From Rugalucina vietnamica (Eukaryota > Mollusca > Bivalvia > Lucinida > Lucinidae): a stretch of 64,000 nt of DNA. The notes below the pieces were generated by a model. That model was not told the origin of the DNA and did no database searches. It saw only the letters and a program-made list of their open reading frames with translations. The stretch spans positions 16,628,226 through 16,692,225 of the forward strand of contig OZ024876.1 of NCBI GenBank assembly GCA_964017185.1, given 5' to 3'. The number at the start of each line of letters is the position of its first letter. Positions within the stretch are counted from its first letter, which is position 1. The position numbers were made by a program, and so were the translations under genes. Shown one piece after another: positions 11,510 through 22,495 of this stretch.

Positions 11510-11742
11510 GAGCCATGTCATGAGAAAACCAGATCTTTGCCTATGTGAAAATGAAAGGTGCAGATCAGTTGTGCAGTAACTGCACAGCTGATCGTCCCCT
11601 TTGTTTTCACTTCACGGATAATACAATCCCTCCTCTTCCGAAATCCAAAATTTTAAGCTTCTAGCCATCTTCTCTAGGTGCACAAGCCTGTTTGTGTCAG
11701 ACCTGGTCAGAACCCCAAAGACCAGTTTTCTCGTGTCACGGC
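11510..11742 (+). repeat. MITE-A copy
   Basis: GAGCCATGTCATGAGAAAAC to GTGTCACGGC; palindrome subtype with GTGCAGTAACTGCAC. Confidence 0.75.
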
Positions 11743-11819
11743 ATAAATAGTCTCGGTCAATAGTATCTAACATTATGAAAACCCGTCCCATGTTATATAC
11801 TTACTTTTTCCTAAGATGA

Positions 11820-12005
11820 AAAATTGAAAGTTTTCATTAGAAAAATTTTGCTATTTTTTATTATTTTTGCTCAAAATATAGATAGTGGGTACACGTTAGA
11901 ACCGCTTCGCCGAGGCTGTTCTAACGAGTACCCATAATCTATATTTTGGATCAAAAATAAGAAAAATAGGTATACCCCTGCCTACCCCAGTTTTACTATA
12001 TAAAA
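11820..12005 (-). repeat. MITE-B copy, right end lost
   Basis: Complete palindrome, then TATACCCCTGCCTACCCCAG. Confidence 0.75.
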
Positions 12006-12190
12006 GTGGGTTTGAACACCATTGTTGGCAACGAGTGCCATGGAACAATAGAAGACACAAGCATTGAAATGATTAAAATCCCATCCTAGACACCTTCTTA
12101 ATTTTAATACCAATGAAATAGTGGCTTTGTCCCAATATGGCTGAAAAATTGTTGACTTTGACATTAAAACCAGAAAACAAAGCAACAATT

Positions 12191-12287
12191 GAGCCGTCTC
12201 ATGGGAAAACCAACAATGTCGTTTCCGAAGAGGTCCGACACAGACAGGCTGCATATGTAGATTGTTGGATTTCTCATGAGGCGGCTC
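12191..12287. repeat. 97-bp internally deleted MITE-A, TSD AATT
   Basis: Retains both ends only; AATT directly outside each end. A comparable derivative is at 43813-43874. Confidence 0.8.
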
Positions 12288-12327
12288 AATTATATATTCT
12301 TATACTCTTTCACCTATCTATTTACAG

Positions 12328-12405
12328 TTACCAAAGGTACGGCTGTATTGCTGTATCTTCTCCACGGTAGAACCAGACAGGAAGACTATTGGAGGGAAAA
12401 CCAGA
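12328..12405 (+). CDS. CTC1: CTC1 exon e
   Basis: Twenty-six codons between TATTTACAG and AGA|GTAAGT, phase 0. It reads LPKVRLYCCIFSTVEPDRKT and ends GGKTR. Only this frame is open. The acceptor lies 40 nt after an internally deleted MITE-A. The upstream intron holds the 2.8-kb foldback element. Confidence 0.65.
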
Positions 12406-12704
12406 GTAAGTCTGCTTAACATCAATTTAGCCGCGATACCAGAATACGGGTCTTTGGAGGTTCTGACCAGGTTCGACATAAACAGGCACATGGTCAGGGA
12501 AAAAATGAATGAAGTTCATGGTCGATCAGGGAAAAGTCAGGGAATTTTAAATATTTGAAATTTTGGCAAAAGTCAGGGAAAAGTCAGAATATTAAAATGT
12601 GTTATATTTTTTATAATAATTGTAAGGAGGTCTATTTGTATTTATGATTATGAGAATGTCCAAACCTGAAAATGAACTATGATATATATAAATGAAAATC
12701 AAAT

Positions 12705-12771
12705 GAGGCCCGACATGAGAAAACCGGTCTTCGGGGTGTACGACCAGGTGCGACACAAATCGGCCTGTTGT
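12705..12771 (-). repeat. MITE-A left-end fragment fused to SINE
   Basis: Stops at CAAATCGGCCTGTTG, where the tRNA-related repeat begins. Confidence 0.65.
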
Positions 12772-13004
12772 TATGTCCCATTGCACCACTCATTCATTTG
12801 AGATTATCTGTCGTGGTTGGACGGTTGGGTTGGCAGATCGCATGATGCGTAGCTTATATAAATAGCACAGCTATTCGATACAGTGTTTCATATAAGTACA
12901 ATCTCTGACATACTGCGTCAGAGAGTCGACTCTTTGGCTCAGTGGTTAGAGCATAGGATTTCTACCCCAGCGGTCCGGGTTCGAATCCCATCAGGGACTT
13001 GGGA
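12772..13004 (+). repeat. tRNA-related repeat (copy 1)
   Basis: Contains TGGCTCAGTGGTTAGAGC (box A) and GGTTCGAATCCC (box B) downstream of a ~150-bp leader shared with 52705-52915. The acceptor stem does not pair well, so it is not called as a tRNA gene. Confidence 0.65.
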
Positions 13005-13012
13005 CTTGAAAA

Positions 13013-13105
13013 AAATAGGCATACCCCCCTGTAAACCCAAGTTTTTTTTTTTTTATAAAAGTGGGGTTTAAGGGGGTGTACATTTCACCGACATGTTTTC
13101 CTGAT
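13013..13105 (-). repeat. MITE-B right end next to CTC1 exon f
   Basis: Only the AAAGTGGGGTTTAAGGGGGT end and the tip ACATGTTTTCCTGATG remain. Confidence 0.75.
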
Positions 13106-13118
13106 GTTGTTTGTTTAG

Positions 13119-13246
13119 AGTTTGTTTCCTGATGAAAGTCTCCAGAAGTTGCTGTATGTACACAATGTTGCTGTAGCACAGTTAGACTGGATCTATATGA
13201 CTAGGAAAGTTGTGTTAGACAATATGAAGACTGTTTGTGGCAAAAG
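13119..13246 (+). CDS. CTC1: CTC1 exon f
   Basis: The acceptor is TTGTTTGTTTAG and the donor AAAAG|GTAAAG; the exon starts in phase 0 and ends with two bases of a split codon. It begins SLFPDESLQKLLYVHNVAV and ends NMKTVCGKR. A MITE-B copy ends 14 nt before the exon, so the branch point is probably inside that element. Confidence 0.72.
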
Positions 13247-13579
13247 GTAAAGTACACCTCAACCTTTTTATGACACTATTGATGGGGTCCAAGCCAATTT
13301 CCGTGTTAGCTAACAAATCTGTGTTATAACAAGAGTTTAATGTATAGAGATATAGCAAAAAATAGTCTAATTGGGGTTTAACAGTGATCAGTGTTATATC
13401 CAAAACTGTGTTGTAACGAACCATGTTATAAAGAGGTCCAGGTGTATATATAACAGTTATTTTCACAAACACTGCTAGCCCTGTGTCGGGCTTACGGCCA
13501 AGACATATTGAATCCCCACAGAACTGCTGTTTAATACTCAGGAAGTTTTATCTAAAAACCACAATACAAACAAACAATT

Positions 13580-13789
13580 GAGCCACGCATGAGAAAGCCA
13601 ACAATTTGCATAGGCACAAACAAAGCGGCAGAGCTGATCCGCGCCTTTGTTTTCACTGCATGGATAGTACAGTCCTTCTTCTTCTTTAATCCGAAATTTC
13701 AGTGTTCTAGCCTGCTGTGACTGTAAAGGCCGGTTTGTGTCCGACCTGGTCGGAAACCCAAATTGTTGGGTTTTTTTATACACAGACTC
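13580..13789 (+). repeat. MITE-A copy, TSD AATT
   Basis: Second palindrome arm retained, first mostly lost; AATT outside both ends. Confidence 0.8.
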
Positions 13790-13794
13790 AATTT

Positions 13795-13985
13795 GTTTTC
13801 AACAGAGTAGCATGTCTTTGTTTGAATTTAAGCTTTATGTCCCAGTCAGCAGCTATGGTCATGTTGGGACATTACCTCCATTTTATGGGACTAGAATGTG
13901 CTTCCAAAATGTAAGCACATAATTAGCCTTATTATGGATGGTTTGACTAAACCACATTCCCTGGGCAGGCTCAGACCTTTTGGAT
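13795..13985 (-). repeat. SINE (exon-like look-alike)
   Basis: Aligns in reverse with 26440-26665: CATAAAATGGAGG, CATGACCAT and GGTTTAGTCAAACC occur in both. Confidence 0.7.
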
Positions 13986-14414
13986 GGTTGACCAGTAATT
14001 TGATGGTTAGTCTATAGTATGTGTATGTGTACAGACTACGTCCATAAGTCAGGTCGAAGAACTAGGTCCCTTGGACTTAACACATTAGGCACAAGGTAGA
14101 TCTTAGCCATTCGTAGTCAAATTCGTACTTAAGGCTCGAAATGTAGAATAACTGAATGGTACTTACATGCTACTACAAAGCCGGGGTGTCAGGGAGAGGG
14201 AGGAAAGGTATGCTGGCAGGTAACTTCCAGACACCACAAGCATATTCAGTTATCATGGCCACCAATGCGACCTAGATCAACTCGCTGTTGAAGGTGTTGA
14301 AGATGGGACCATGTTAGCTTCCCTGGAGGCACAAGCAGCCTATCTACTAACGGCCCCAGTGGGCAGGGGCATGTGACATAATGTTGCCTTCTGGCTTCCG
14401 GGGATCAGGCCCTG

Positions 14415-14610
14415 AGGTTCTAAAATGCTTTTCATGCTCAACTCAGCTGAGCATGAAATATCAATCCCTCATAGATACTGAAATAGCCCAAATTAATTGA
14501 AATATTTGGTTAAGACTAGCAAGGCCAGTAATTTATTCTGCTTAATTATTGTTGGCATTTTAATATGAGCAGGATAAATTTTAGTCTCAGCTGAACGGAG
14601 CATTAAAAAG
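14415..14610. repeat. Repeat family D, copy 1
   Basis: Shares CTCAACTCAGCTGAGCATGA, ATACTGAAAT and GTCTCAGCTGAAC-like sequence with 56745-56915. Confidence 0.6.
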
Positions 14611-14739
14611 TCTTATAACCTTGGGGTCATGCCACGAAGCAAGCTTTACAGTCGCAGAGAATAAACATCCAAGAAACTAGCTAGATACAGGCTAGATTTA
14701 GAAAGTAGAGGGATAAAGTGGACTTTGGGGCATTGGGGG

Positions 14740-15870
14740 TGGTGTGGGGGGTCCGGCCAGGTCTAACACAAACCAGCGTCTACGTAGGTGATCCAAGAAG
14801 TAATGCGAACACAACTATATTTTTGTAACCAATGCAGATACATGTAAATAATTTAGCATGTTTACACGTGTATATATGTGCAGTAATTAGGTGTAATGTC
14901 GTGAAGTTCGGATGACGTGTTGAGATTTAAGGATTATTTGATTTGTCGACCCGAAGTCGACATGGACGCGAAATTGACTGAACACGTAATTTTTGTTAGG
15001 GGTACAGGGAAAGATTTTGTGCTCCAGTTTTTTAAATTGACATTTATATACACATAAATCATATTCGTTGTGTTATATATGCCTTATATTTGGAAATAAA
15101 AGAGAAAACGAAATGCAAAGATCAGTAGGGACTATTCTATGTTGCCTAGCAACGGCATCTGACAAAAATATCTCAATTTCGACGAAGTAGGACAAATACC
15201 CATAATTCATGCGTATATTTGATTCCGATAAGGATGTAAATATAGACATTTATGCTCACAGCCTATCACAACGAAGAATTTCTATTCAAAAAATAAATAT
15301 TGTATAGAATTTGACCTTTTTGGTTAAGCAGAAAGGGCGTTGATGAAAATGTGGAGATTTTGAGAGATCAAATTTGACTCAAATTCTAGGGGGTACAGAT
15401 AGCCAAATCTCAATAATTTGCGCTGCGTTAAACTCATTAAGGTGTGTACAGTAAATCTGTTCAAGGGATTATTGTACTTTTGAATAAAACGATTATTGGC
15501 GTAATTATGCTTTGCATATGACACTTTTTTACATAAATAAAATCCATTTTAACCGTGGCCAAGGGCGTTTACCTTGCATTCTCTTGTTGCTAGGTAACGA
15601 GGGTTGCTATGTGATTCAGTCTAAATAGTAATCGGATCTGGTAAAATCGATAATGCATCATAATTCTGATGTAAACTATCTTGAAAAATGACAATGGTGA
15701 AAGAAATTACGCACGAGTTCGCATTACTTCTTGGATCACCCTCGTATAGTCACTGAAAAAGGCTAGAAGCTTGAAAGTAGAAGAGGCATTGTACTATCTT
15801 AAGAGTGAAAACAAAGGCACTGATCAGCTGTACAGTTACTGAACAGCTGATCTGCATCTTTGTTTTTGCA
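14740..15870 (-). repeat. MITE-A split by mariner-like MITE
   Basis: Left part 14740-14782 (GTCCGGCCAGGTCTAACACA), right part 15745-15870 with the palindrome. Confidence 0.65.
14783..15744. mobile_element. Mariner-like MITE inserted in a MITE-A
   Basis: Ends CGTAGGTGATCCAAGAAGTA and the complement of CGAGGGTGATCCAAGAAGTA, flanked by TA on both sides. It carries no transposase frame. Flanking MITE-A sequence resumes on each side (…CAAACCAGCGTC before, GTCACTGAAAAAGGCTAG after). Confidence 0.75.
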
Positions 15871-15876
15871 TGTCAC

Positions 15877-16153
15877 CATCAGGAAAACATATCCATGTAA
15901 TGTATACCCCCTTGAACCCCACTTTTACATAGCAAAACTGGGGTATGCAGGGGTATACCTGTTTTTCTTATTTTTGCTCCAAAACATAGATTGTGGGTAC
16001 TTGTTAGAACTGCCTCGGCGAGGCGGTTCTAACATGTACCCACAATCTATGTTTTGAGCAAAAATAAGAAAAAAATCAAAATTTTTCTGATGAAATTTTC
16101 ATTTTTTACAACAGAAAAAAATCTCTGTATATTGCATGGGCAAGTTTATGTAT
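15877..16153 (+). repeat. MITE-B copy, complete
   Basis: Between a MITE-A and CTC1 exon g; perfect central arms. Confidence 0.82.
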
Positions 16154-16208
16154 TGGCAGATTGTTGGGTTTCTGGTATGGTGGCTCAATAGATTTGTATG
16201 GTTTTCAG

Positions 16209-16338
16209 AAATGTTGAGAGTATATTCTCCGTGTTATTTGCATCACCACCATGGTCACAAGATCCAAGGGACTACAGGAATATTTTGGACGAATTCCTCT
16301 CTCGTGGTCATGCTTGTTGTTTGACGGCTGGATCTCGG
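16209..16338 (+). CDS. CTC1: CTC1 exon g
   Basis: Lies between GGTTTTCAG and CGG|GTAAGT. The single leading base completes the split codon left by the exon ending at 13246, so no exon is needed between them. It contains NVESIFSVLFASPPW and RDYRNILDEFLSRGHACCL, a conserved-looking helix between OB folds. The donor opens a 15.2-kb intron. Confidence 0.78.
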
Positions 16339-16411
16339 GTAAGTTTCCTAATTCAGTATTACCGTCTCTTAAAACCTGTGAGCTATGAGACAGATTTCGG
16401 AAAACTGATAT

Positions 16412-16651
16412 AAGCCTTTGCATGAAAAAACAAATAATTTGCGTTCCGAACAGGTCCGACACTAACCAGGCTGTACGTTCACAGAAGATGGTTAGAGGCT
16501 GGAAATTTTGGATTTAGAAAATAGAGAAATTGTACTGTCTGTGTAGCGATAACAAAGGCGCTGATCAGCTTCGCAGTTACTGCAAAGCTGATCTGCACCT
16601 TTGTTTTCCCCTATGCAGATTGTTGGTTTTCTTATGTGGTGGCTCATATAA
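16412..16651 (-). repeat. MITE-A copy after CTC1 exon g
   Basis: GCATGAAAAAACAAATAATT start; complete palindrome; ends GTGGTGGCTC. Confidence 0.8.
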
Positions 16652-16830
16652 TTTTAGATGCTGTTTCAGTGTACATTCTACATAGTTCAAATAAATTGTG
16701 ACCCTGCGATGACCTTGACCTATGTAACTTCAAGGTCAACTTGACACATGTCAGGTGAATGTTTGAGGGCCCATGGTTCTTTGGTTTGGGTGTAACATAG
16801 GCCTTATAATTTTGACGTGATGAGATATGA

Positions 16831-16945
16831 GCCATGTCATGAGAAAGCAGGATTTTTTCACATGCGAACATCTGCAGTATCTGCACAGCTGATCAGCACC
16901 TTTGTTTTCACTACATGGATAGTACAATTTCTCTTCTACCTAAAT
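16831..16945 (+). repeat. MITE-A fragment
   Basis: Left end and second palindrome arm only. Confidence 0.65.
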
Positions 16946-17019
16946 CAGCATGTCAATTAGAGTGAGAATATGTCTGTTTCTAATAGCAACACAAGCTCAT
17001 TTGCATTTCCATGGCAACC

Positions 17020-17765
17020 AGTAGCAAATTTTTTCAAATTATTCAAAGATCTTCTTCTCTGAAACCACTTGGCCAATAAACTTCTTATGGAGCATCCTTA
17101 GGAAAGGTGAACGAAACTATATATAAATGGTCCAGGTCACATGACCGAGATGGCCACCATGGCTATAAATAGCAAAAACTTTTAAAAATCTTCTCCAGAA
17201 CCAGAAGGCCTATGATTTTGAAACTTGGCATAAAGCATCAGGGAGAGGAGCTCTACAAAGTATATATAAATCATGACCCTGGGATGACCTTGACCTATAG
17301 AGCAAGGTCAACATAGGTTGTCTATGCATTTGAATGAGGAAAATTGTCAAAATGTCATTTGATTGGGAAAACTTGAAGGAAATGGGCAAATGGACTGAAG
17401 ATTTATGAATCTGAAAAAAATTGAAGGAAATGGGCAAATGGACTGAAGATTTATGAATCTGAAAAAAAAAAAAAATTGGTCCCAAGGGGCCGGTTTGCCT
17501 CACCACAGTGCAATATACATGTATATTACCATAATATTCAAGGATTCTTTTTGTCTGAAATAGCTTGGCCAATCAAAGGCAAATTTGATATAAAGCATCT
17601 ATAGGAAGGGGGAGCCAATGTGTACATAAATAATCCAGGTCACATGACAAAGATGGCTGCCATGCCCATATATGGTAAAAATTCTTCAAAAACTAGAGTA
17701 CTACAATGTGTACATAAATTATGACCCTGTGATGACCTTGACCTGTTTTTCGGCAAGACAATTTT
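17020..17765 (+). mobile_element. HINE-1 internal fragment
   Basis: HINE-1 core units (GGTCCAGGTCACATGACCGA; TGACCTTGACCTATAGAGCA) without either terminus. A ~48-bp unit is duplicated at about 17365-17470. A smaller core fragment lies at 16690-16800. Confidence 0.7.
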
Positions 17766-17769
17766 TCTG

Positions 17770-18235
17770 ATATTATTATACAGATCACATGCACAATCAA
17801 AACTTACTCATAGTTAAAAATTTCATTGATATTCAGTTTTTCCAAAAATGAGTAATTTTACTCTCTTTGCTTTAAAAAACATTATCAACATTATTGAATT
17901 CGCTGCAAAGTCAAAGATTTGATTTTGAAATTGACCAAAAGTAATGTTAGAAATAAAAGGAAGTCTAGTCGACAATAAAAATTACCGAAAAGAGGGTGGT
18001 GCATGACTTTTGATTTTCAGTATATTTAAATGGGTGGTCAAAAGCAATTGATAAAAGCAAGAAGGTTAATACATGTACCAACATAAAACCTACATGATGT
18101 AGCTGATCTTTATCATGTCTGACAATGCATAAACCTACCGTAGATTTGTAAGCATTAAGGAAAACGTTTTACATGCTCTTCATATTAGGTGCTGGAATAG
18201 CCTACTTACTACAAATTTAGTCCAGATCGTTCAAA
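17770..18235. other. Intronic, nothing recognised
   Basis: AT-rich, no repeat ends or exon-like signal in the giant CTC1 intron. Confidence 0.4.
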
Positions 18236-18450
18236 TGGGGGCATGGTGGTGTAGTGGTAGAGCGTGGGACTTGGAATTGAGAGAACCTGGGCTCGACCCC
18301 CACAGGCGTCACCGTGTTGTGTCTTTGAGCAAGACACATTAACTCCCTACATTACTTGTTAAACCCAGGAAGCATTGGCTCCATCCCGACATGACTGAAA
18401 AATTGTTGACTGGGACGTTAAGCCTCTATACAAACAAACAAACTAATCGT
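18236..18450 (+). repeat. tRNA-derived SINE with CAAA tail
   Basis: Box A TGGTGTAGTGGTAGAGCG, box B GGGCTCGACCCC, body TTTGAGCAAGACACATTAAC, tail ACAAACAAACAAAC. Confidence 0.75.
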
Positions 18451-18879
18451 TCAATTCCATTATTTGCTGGTGGATAAAGTTGCATTTTATATGAAAACTT
18501 TAGTATATCTGCTCTGACATTATTTGGACCCGAAAAATCACACAACCAATCAAATTGCGGAAAGTAATGCATAAGTTTGCAATGTGTTGCAAAGATAAAC
18601 GTATCATAAAATGAGCCGTGTCATGAGAAAACCGGATTTTTAGCTCACCTGAGCCGAAGGCTCATGGGGAGCTTATAGTATAGTAGTAGTTGAGCCGGCG
18701 TCTGTGCGTGCGTCCGTTCACATTTTCAAACTTGAATATCTCTAAGACAACAAGTCCAATCGTGATCAAATTTAATCTAAAGCATCATTGAGGAAGGGGA
18801 AAGGTTGCATTAGGTTTTTGGCCAGGTCGGATCAGAATTCTGGTTTCCATGGCAACAGATAGCTCCCATAGACTTACAC

Positions 18880-19990
18880 TGGGAAAAACATAAAAAAATC
18901 TTCTTCTCAGAAACCACAAGGCCCAGAGCTTTCATATTTTGTGTGTAGCAATGTATAATGGTCCTCTTTATAAATCCTGCCTAGCATGCCCCTGGGGTCC
19001 ATACGGGCCCCGCCCCGGGGGTGTCATGGGAAAAACATGAAAAAATCTTCTCCAAAACCACAAGGCCCAAAGCTGTCATATTTTGTATGTAGCAATGTTT
19101 AGTGGTCCTCTACATAAATCCTGCCAATCATGCCCCTGGGGTCAAAAATCCGGGGGTCATTAGCTCCCATAGACTTACAATGGGAAAAACTTAAAAAAAT
19201 CTTCTTCTCTGAAACCACAAGGCCCAGAGCTTTCATATTTTGTCAGTAGCAATGTATAGTGGTCCTCTTTATAAATCCTGCCAACCGTGCCCCTGGGGTC
19301 CATACGGGCCCCGCCCCGGGGGCATCTTGGGAAAAACTTTAAAAAATCTTCTTCTCCAAAAACACAAGACCCAAAGCTTTCATATTTTGTGTGTAGCAAT
19401 GTATAGTGGTCCTCTTTATAAATCCTGCCAACCGTGCCCCTGGGGTCCATACGGGCCCCGCCCTAGGGGGTCATGGGTAAAACATAAAAAAGTCTTCCTC
19501 TCCGAATCCACAAGGCCCAGAGCTCCCATAGACTTACAATGGGGAAAAACATAAAAAAATCTTCTTCTCAGAAACCACAAGGCCCAGAGCTTTCATATTT
19601 TGTTTGTAGCAATGTATAGTGGTCCTCTTTATAAATCCTGCCAACCGTGCCCCTGGGGTCCATACGGACCCCGCCCCAGGGGTGTCATGGGAAAAGTCTT
19701 CTTCTCTGAAACCACAAGGCCCAAAGCTTTCATATTTTGTGTGTAGCAATGTATAGTGGTCCTCTTTATAAATCCTGCTATAAATCCTGCCAACCATGCC
19801 CCTGGGGTCCATACGAGCCCCGCCCCGGGGGCATCATGGGAAAAACATAAAAAAAAATCTTCTTCTCCAAAACCATATGGCCCAGAGCTTTCATATGTTG
19901 TGTGGACCAATGTATAATACTCTCCTTTATAAATGCTGCCAACGGTGCCCCTGGGGTCCATACAGGCCACCCCCAGGCATGTCATTATCT
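18880..19990 (+). repeat. Six or so tandem ~140-190-bp units
   Basis: Units repeat AAAATCTTCTTCTC, ACCACAAGGCCCAGAGCTTT, TAGTGGTCCTCTTTATAAAT and CCCTGGGGTCCATACGGGCC. Long ORFs on both strands here are by-products of the repeat. Confidence 0.85.
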
Positions 19991-20019
19991 ACCATAGACT
20001 TATAATGAAAATATATGAA

Positions 20020-21060
20020 AAAATCTTCTGGGTGTTTATTGGTATATATACTAGGCAAAATAAATTTAGCAATTTTCATAACATTCGCCTGTCTCTACAC
20101 ATAATGAATAAAAGTCATATTTTGGAATATGAGAGTAAGTGCTTATTTTTCGGCAAGAACTTGTTAGCGAAAACTTTCGAAAAAATCAAACCTTTCGGCG
20201 ATACTGCCGTGACGTTACAATTTAAGGCACATGATCAAAACTTGCAGGTCTGCTTAAAGTGAGAAACCAAAATCATGCTTAAGAAACTGTTTAGTCATCA
20301 AAACAAAGAAAAACATTTAAAACGTTTGGAAACAAAATTTTATCGGCGAGAAATAAAGATCGTAAGTTTTTTAATTCAACGTTATTTCTTTCGCTCCTAC
20401 ATTATCGCCTTACAATTACGTTTCTAATTGGAATTTCCCAAAAATCGACAATGCGTTTACATGTCTGATGCATAACGATATGTTTAAATAAAGAGATATT
20501 GCAAAATTGCTATCTTGGCTTCAAAACGTGAGCTTAAATAATGAGTTTAACGTCAGCGTTATCTCATTAGCATGACGCATTATGGCTCTAAATCTTTCAA
20601 GTGTTACTGACCGCGGTATTGGCTACATTGTGCTTTGTTTATCTTTTGTTTTTATGAAAATCCATGGAAACCAAGTAACCCGAAATTAAGGCAATTTCGA
20701 CAACTTGACGTCGCGTTGACGTCGTTTTTTTTTTATTTTTATTATTTTTATTGTTTTTTTTTTTGGCAGTGAAAGTTTTTACCGAAAAGCCCAATATCAT
20801 TTGTCGTTCATAAAGAAGGGGTGAAAAGGATGGGCCTAATGGACACAACGAAAGTCAGCTGTTTGCACTGTGTTCAATGGTTGAGAATTTTACATTCACA
20901 CTCTTTCTGTATTTCTTGGTTGTTCCAGAAGCCTCTTTAAAGGATGGCGTTTTAAAATTCATCGTATCGTGCGCCCAAGGCACTGTTCTTGTCATTTAAA
21001 TTAAAGAAATGTCCAAAATTGCTCTAAGGTGATCAAAAATATATGCAACATCAAAAGTTG
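20020..21060. other. AT-rich stretch, no feature recognised
   Basis: No exon-like signals or known repeat ends. It holds a T-rich run near 20727-20765 and a CGTC-containing stretch beside it. Confidence 0.4.
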
Positions 21061-21344
21061 CTAAATTTATTTTGCATAGTATATCTCAGATCTCAGGTGA
21101 CCATTTACAGGACCTTTTGTCCTCTAGTTTATTGAAATAAGCCTACTACATAAATGCAAAGCTAAGTTCAGATATGCTCTCCATTCTAGATTTAAATAGT
21201 CATTTAAAAGCTTGTATGCTACCAAAGACGTCAAGCACGGTAATCAGCATAATAAATACTGACCTTGTATAGCATGGTGTCAAAGTATCCTCGATATAAC
21301 AATTGCTATATCCTGTGTACATTGATAGTATACAGTTATTTCAT

Positions 21345-21720
21345 GCTTCAGCAGGCAAAAGTGCAAAATATTTTCCCCGAGGTGCAGGTACCGTTTTGGC
21401 AGGCTATTGCTCGAGGCGAAGCCGAGGGCAATAGCGTGTCAGGTCGGTACCTGCACCGAGGGGAAAATGTTTTGCACTATTGCCTGTTTAAGCTTGAAAT
21501 AACTGTTTTATTACCTAATTACATTCCAGTCACGTGACTAATCATGTGACCAGGCAATAGACGGCTGACCAGGCCATAGAATTTTCTACTGCCTGGTACT
21601 ATTTCAAGTTCTTACCTTGTAACATTCCAGTCATGTGACATATCATATGATCAGGCAATAGACTGATCACTGGCCAGGCAATAGAATTTTCTATTGCCCG
21701 GTACTATTTCCTGGTATTAA
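21345..21720. repeat. Palindromic element with GGCAATAG repeats
   Basis: An interrupted palindrome at 21358-21482 (TCCCCGAGGTGCAGGTACC / GGTACCTGCACCGAGGGGA) followed by two ~100-bp units with CCAGGCAATAG and TTTTCTATTGCC. Confidence 0.7.
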
Positions 21721-21827
21721 AAATAAGTACTGGAATAGAAGAAAATAACAAATAGGCATTTCTATACAATTTTTGATGTAATTAGGTAATACCGGTAAAT
21801 GGTAATAACAACCACAACAGCAGTATG

Positions 21828-22184
21828 AAAACTTGTACATGCATTATAGAGATATTTTTTCAGCTGTAAAAATTGAAAATTTCAGTAGAAAAATTTTGAT
21901 ATTTTTCTTAGTTTTGCTCCAAAACATAGATTGTGGGTACATGTTAGAACAAGTACCCACAATCTATGTTTTGGAGCAAAATAAGAAAATTTTGCTCCAA
22001 AGCATAGATTGTGGGTACTCATTAGAACCGCCTCTGTGAGGCAGTTCTAACGTGTACCGACAATCTATGTTTTGGAGCAAAATAAGAAAAATAGGTATAC
22101 CCCTGCATACCCCAGTTTTGCTATATAAAAGTGGTGGGGTATGAGGGGTATACAATTTTCACGAACATGCTATCCTGATGGGAG
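21828..22184 (-). repeat. MITE-B copy with two palindromes, 3' of GPCR
   Basis: The palindrome is present twice in tandem (about 21916-21975 and 21993-22083). Confidence 0.82.
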
Positions 22185-22189
22185 TATCA

Positions 22190-22495
22190 CCGTGGAAGGA
22201 TCAGTAATATAAAATAACTGGGCCTTACCTCACTCTCAGCTTCTGCAGTGGTTCACGTCATTTAGTTAGTTGTTTGGTCCTCATACTGAATCTCTAACTA
22301 GTGAATGAATCATCATGGACAAACAATTAAATTATGAAGTTTGGATTCTTCACAAATGACCTCTTTCTATGCAGAGAAATGGAAAGGTCACTGCCTGGAA
22401 AGGTCACTGCCTAAAGAAATCCATAACATATTTCTTACTAAACAAAGGAATGAAATGGGCCATATTGTCCTTCACTGCTCAATTAAATTCACATC
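22190..22495. other. GPCR 3' flank
   Basis: No clear polyA signal in AATAAA form for the minus-strand GPCR; a tandem AAAGGTCACTGCCT unit lies near 22380-22410. Confidence 0.4.

Larger units (their letters stand above)
18640..21130 (+). mobile_element. HINE-1 variant with different tandem core
   Basis: 5' TTAGCTCACCTGAGCCGAAG at 18640; 3' CTCAGGTGACC, an imperfect hairpin AGGACCTTTTGTCCT, then CTAG. It begins inside a MITE-A (GAGCCGTGTCATGAGAAAAC just upstream). The stretch 20020-21060 lacks the core units and may be an unrelated insert, so the single-element reading is tentative. Confidence 0.6.

Noticed and set aside
12931-13002. Possible functional tRNA gene
   Set aside because: Boxes A and B are good but the acceptor and T stems do not pair, and the same leader is present at 52705, so it is a repeat.
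13805-13910. Exon-like frame (SSMSLFEFKLYVPVSSYGHV) with AG and GT signals
   Set aside because: It aligns in reverse with the SINE at 26440-26665, and the exons at 13119-13246 and 16209-16338 already join in phase without it.
19175-19985. Overlapping ORFs on both strands with MDPRGTVGRIY repeats
   Set aside because: By-products of the tandem core in the HINE-1 variant; the same DNA is open on both strands.
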